5,183 nucleotides of DNA from Campylobacteraceae bacterium (GTDB lineage Bacteria; Campylobacterota; Campylobacteria; Campylobacterales; Sulfurovaceae), in contig JALWQQ010000141.1 of assembly GCA_027083075.1 (NCBI GenBank), positions 1 to 5,183 on the forward strand, in the 5' to 3' direction. Numbering within the stretch: position 1 is the stretch's first letter; every line of letters begins with the position of its first letter. Shown here piece after piece: positions 4,648 through 5,183 of this stretch. The notes below the pieces were generated by a model. It ran no database searches. It had not been told where the DNA came from and worked only from the letters and a program-made list of their open reading frames with translations. The translations under genes were made by a program, and so were the position numbers.

Positions 4648-5183
4648 ATGTTTTTTAAAAAGAGCGCGCGAAAAAAAGAGAAGAGCGATATCAAAACCGT
4701 CGTTACGATCGATCCATATACCGAAAAGTATTACGAGTATAGTAACGGCGGTTTTTTTGCACCGCTTCAAAAACTTGGCTTTAAAAAGTCCAACTTCAAT
4801 ATTTCATACGTAAGTAACCGCGAGACGATCACATCGACGATCTATCTGAGCCGTAGCATTCCCGAAGAGGATATCGCGAGTGTTTTGGAGATAAAGGCGT
4901 ACGAAGAGCTCGGACTCGATCAGGCAAAAGACTATCTTATCGGATACTACGAAGCCAAAGAGTCTGCCGAAAGCGAACGCCAATTTCATATATTTATCGT
5001 TGATCCTGAACGCCTGCATGCACTTTTCGACCCTATCAACAGTCAAACGAAGTTTATCGACCTGATCGTACCTGCTCCCTTGTTGATCAAAAAGGTGTAC
5101 GATCGCGAGATATTGCATGGTAGCGGTGTAGATGGGTTTATCTATTTTACCCAAGAGGATGCTTTTGTTGCGCTCTATAGAAA
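4648..5183 (+). CDS. Uncharacterised protein downstream of era, N-terminal part, cut by window edge
   Basis: An open frame runs from ATG 4648 to the edge without a stop, giving 178 residues (MFFKKSARKKEKSDIKTVVTIDPYTEKYYEY...). I do not recognise the family with certainty. The first 12 residues are very basic, there is no signal peptide or membrane segment in the visible part, and short hydrophobic strands alternate with charged helices. TVVTIDPYTEKYYEYSNGG and GFIYFTQEDAFVALYR could be strands of an actin-like fold as in the pilus/MSHA proteins PilM and MshI, but no nucleotide-binding motif is visible, so this is only a suggestion. In C. jejuni the gene after era (Cj0660c, as I recall) is also uncharacterised, and this may be its orthologue. 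The Shine-Dalgarno is poor (GGA 2 nt before the ATG), so the start is less certain; a GTG three codons upstream is possible. Confidence 0.75.
   Translation, partial: MFFKKSARKKEKSDIKTVVTIDPYTEKYYEYSNGGFFAPLQKLGFKKSNFNISYVSNRETITSTIYLSRSIPEEDIASVLEIKAYEELGLDQAKDYLIGYYEAKESAESERQFHIFIVDPERLHALFDPINSQTKFIDLIVPAPLLIKKVYDREILHGSGVDGFIYFTQEDAFVALYR

Noticed and set aside
4804..5154. Minus-strand open frame of 116 codons
   Set aside because: The plus-strand frame continues from a plausible start and promoter through the edge with coherent protein character; the reverse frame looks like its shadow.

Overview
The window looks like a chromosomal housekeeping segment from a Campylobacterota (Epsilonproteobacteria) bacterium. 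The gene order rplI-hslV-hslU-era followed by an uncharacterised gene is, from memory, the order in Campylobacter jejuni. Several protein details also fit that group: HslV starting MFHATT, the HslU pore loop GFVG, and a TKxD instead of NKxD motif in Era. The base composition is moderate and ATC is the favoured Ile codon, which suggests a free-living Sulfurovum/Sulfurimonas/Sulfuricurvum-like organism rather than an AT-rich pathogen. The genus cannot be fixed by eye.

Layout. Positions 1-930 on the minus strand hold the first 310 codons of an M3-family oligopeptidase (OpdA/PrlC type), cut by the window edge before its zinc site. A 109-bp divergent intergenic region (931-1039) contains candidate promoters for both directions and a perfect 6-4-6 palindrome. 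On the plus strand rplI, hslV and hslU form a tight cluster with gaps of 2 and 10 bp. The best hslU start is a TTG at 2030, not the upstream in-frame ATG inside hslV. A 325-bp gap (3359-3683) follows, made largely of repeats: degenerate 7-bp tandem repeats at both ends, a small hairpin with a T-rich tail, and two tandem copies of a ~53-bp hairpin element with GGGGTCTGACC ends. After it come era (3684-4580), a 67-bp AT-rich spacer with a perfect TATAAT box, and the first 178 codons of an unrecognised protein that runs off the right edge.

Function. RplI is a ribosomal protein. HslV (peptidase) and HslU (AAA+ unfoldase) form the ATP-dependent HslUV protease. Era is a GTPase that checks 16S rRNA/30S maturation. 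The oligopeptidase would degrade peptides of the kind that proteases such as HslUV release. The segment therefore couples ribosome assembly with protein turnover. No defence system, phage or complete mobile element is visible. The parts that ordinary annotation does not explain are the repeat island between hslU and era, the palindrome between the divergent promoters, and an 11-bp perfect inverted repeat inside hslV that can form two exclusive hairpins.
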